Program-made: the position numbers and the translations under genes
Notes under the pieces: generated by a model
Told to the model about the DNA's origin: nothing
Databases searched by the model: none
Seen by the model: only the letters and a program-made list of their open reading frames with translations
In this document: piece by piece, positions 6,105-6,689 of the stretch
How the letters are laid out: each line of letters opens with the position of its first letter
Numbering within the stretch: the stretch's first letter is position 1
Origin: Archangium sp.
GTDB lineage: Bacteria > Myxococcota > Myxococcia > Myxococcales > Myxococcaceae
Direction: 5' to 3'
Assembly: GCA_016793525.1 (NCBI GenBank)
Contig: JAEUJT010000401.1
Coordinates: 1 to 6,689 of the forward strand
DNA: 6,689 bases

Positions 6105-6689
6105 ATGCCGAAAACCGTTTTGGTCGCTGATGATTCGATCACCATCCGCAAGGTGATCGGCATGTTGTTCGCCACTGAAGATCTGCAGGCCACGTTGGTC
6201 GACAACGGGCTCGACGCCATCACCAAGGCGCGCGAGCTGAAGCCCGATTTGATCATCGCCGACTGCGTGATGCCGGGGAAAAATGGCTACGAGGTGTGCG
6301 AGGCCATTCGCGCTGACGCCGCCCTCAGCCAGACGCCGGTGTTGCTGCTCGCCGGCACCTTCGAGCCGTTCGATGAAGCGCGCGCCCGCAACGTGGGCGC
6401 CTCGGCGCACATCGCCAAGCCGTTCGACAGCACCAGCTTTCTCGATCGCGTGAAGGGGCTCGTCGGCGTCGCCGCGAACTCCGCGGTGCCGAGCGCCATG
6501 GGCTTGTCGGCTGGTCCCGCGGCTCGTCCGGCCGCTGCTGCCCCCGCGCCCGCCGCACCGGCTCCTGCGGCCGCGCGCCCGCCAGGTCCGGGGATGCCGC
6601 CTGGGCCGGGGATGATGCCTCCGGGTGGAATGCCGCGCCCGCCTGGGCCGGGAATGCCAGGTGTCGCGCCGGGTGGAATGCCGCGCCCG
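6105..6689 (+). CDS. romR: RomR-like response regulator, polarity/motility (partial, runs off the right edge)
   Basis: The first 195 residues of a single-receiver protein. Receiver (3-120): acidic pair D9/D10 in VADDSITIRKV, phosphoacceptor D53 in IIADCVMPGKNGYEV, switch region LLLAGTFEPFDEARA, and K105 in IAKPF, all intact. From about 125 it becomes an Ala/Pro-rich and then Gly/Pro/Met-rich linker with repeats (PPGPGM, PGGMPRP) that continues past the edge. In Myxococcus xanthus RomR has a receiver phosphorylated at D53, a Pro-rich linker and a Glu-rich C-terminal region; it places the small GTPase MglA and its regulators at the cell poles for gliding and pilus motility. The match of D53, the ATE-D-VDNGLDAI pattern and the linker support the name, but the Glu-rich end is outside the window. 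Other myxobacterial proteins share similar receivers, so another function is possible. The CheW-like gene lies just upstream on the same strand. Confidence 0.65.
   Translation, partial: MPKTVLVADDSITIRKVIGMLFATEDLQATLVDNGLDAITKARELKPDLIIADCVMPGKNGYEVCEAIRADAALSQTPVLLLAGTFEPFDEARARNVGASAHIAKPFDSTSFLDRVKGLVGVAANSAVPSAMGLSAGPAARPAAAAPAPAAPAPAAARPPGPGMPPGPGMMPPGGMPRPPGPGMPGVAPGGMPRP
6600..6689 (+). repeat. Short direct repeats encoding the Gly/Pro/Met-rich linker
   Basis: A perfect 21-bp direct repeat (6621-6641 and 6669-6689, 48 bp apart, in frame) encodes PGGMPRP twice. An 11-bp repeat CCTGGGCCGGG (6600-6610, 6642-6652) encodes PGPG twice. This suggests repeat-length variation in the linker. 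The array may continue beyond the window. Confidence 0.85.

Overview
The window is GC-rich, densely coding bacterial DNA, most likely from a myxobacterium (Myxococcota, probably the Myxococcus/Cystobacter side). This rests on the last gene, which looks like the motility-polarity regulator RomR, on the diguanylate cyclase and CheW-type neighbours, and on the strong G/C third-position bias. The assignment is an inference from protein style; there is no rRNA or other marker here. No mobile element, CRISPR array, tRNA or rRNA gene was seen.

Layout. At the left edge lies the N-terminus of a leftward membrane protein (1-111), divergent from an exported zinc-dependent N-acetylmuramoyl-L-alanine amidase (181-918). 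Next, in the same direction, are aspartokinase with an eroded regulatory half (976-2118), a NarL/LuxR-type regulator with a degenerate receiver (2226-2861), and a DegP-like protease with a PDZ domain that lacks a signal peptide and the catalytic aspartate (3011-3895). A bulged 13-bp hairpin built partly from a 16-bp tandem duplication separates the regulator from the protease gene. The protease gene meets a leftward receiver-GAF-GGDEF diguanylate cyclase (3896-5293) with no spacer: the two stop codons abut inside a perfect 7-bp dyad. Across a 44-bp divergent promoter region carrying two copies of a 9-bp repeat lies a tandem CheW-like protein (5338-6072). It is followed after 32 bp by the 5' part of a romR-like response regulator gene (6105 to the right edge).

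How the genes may work together. The right half (c-di-GMP synthase, CheW-like adaptor, RomR-like polarity regulator) reads as a signalling module for surface motility or cell polarity. The left half is a set of separate functions: wall hydrolysis, the first step of Asp-family amino acid synthesis, a transcription regulator and a protease-like protein. The most interesting points are the neighbourhood of the RomR-like gene with the two other signalling genes, the Asp-to-Gly change in the protease triad, the eroded ACT region of the aspartokinase, and the compact regulatory structures at the gene junctions, including two possible leaderless starts.
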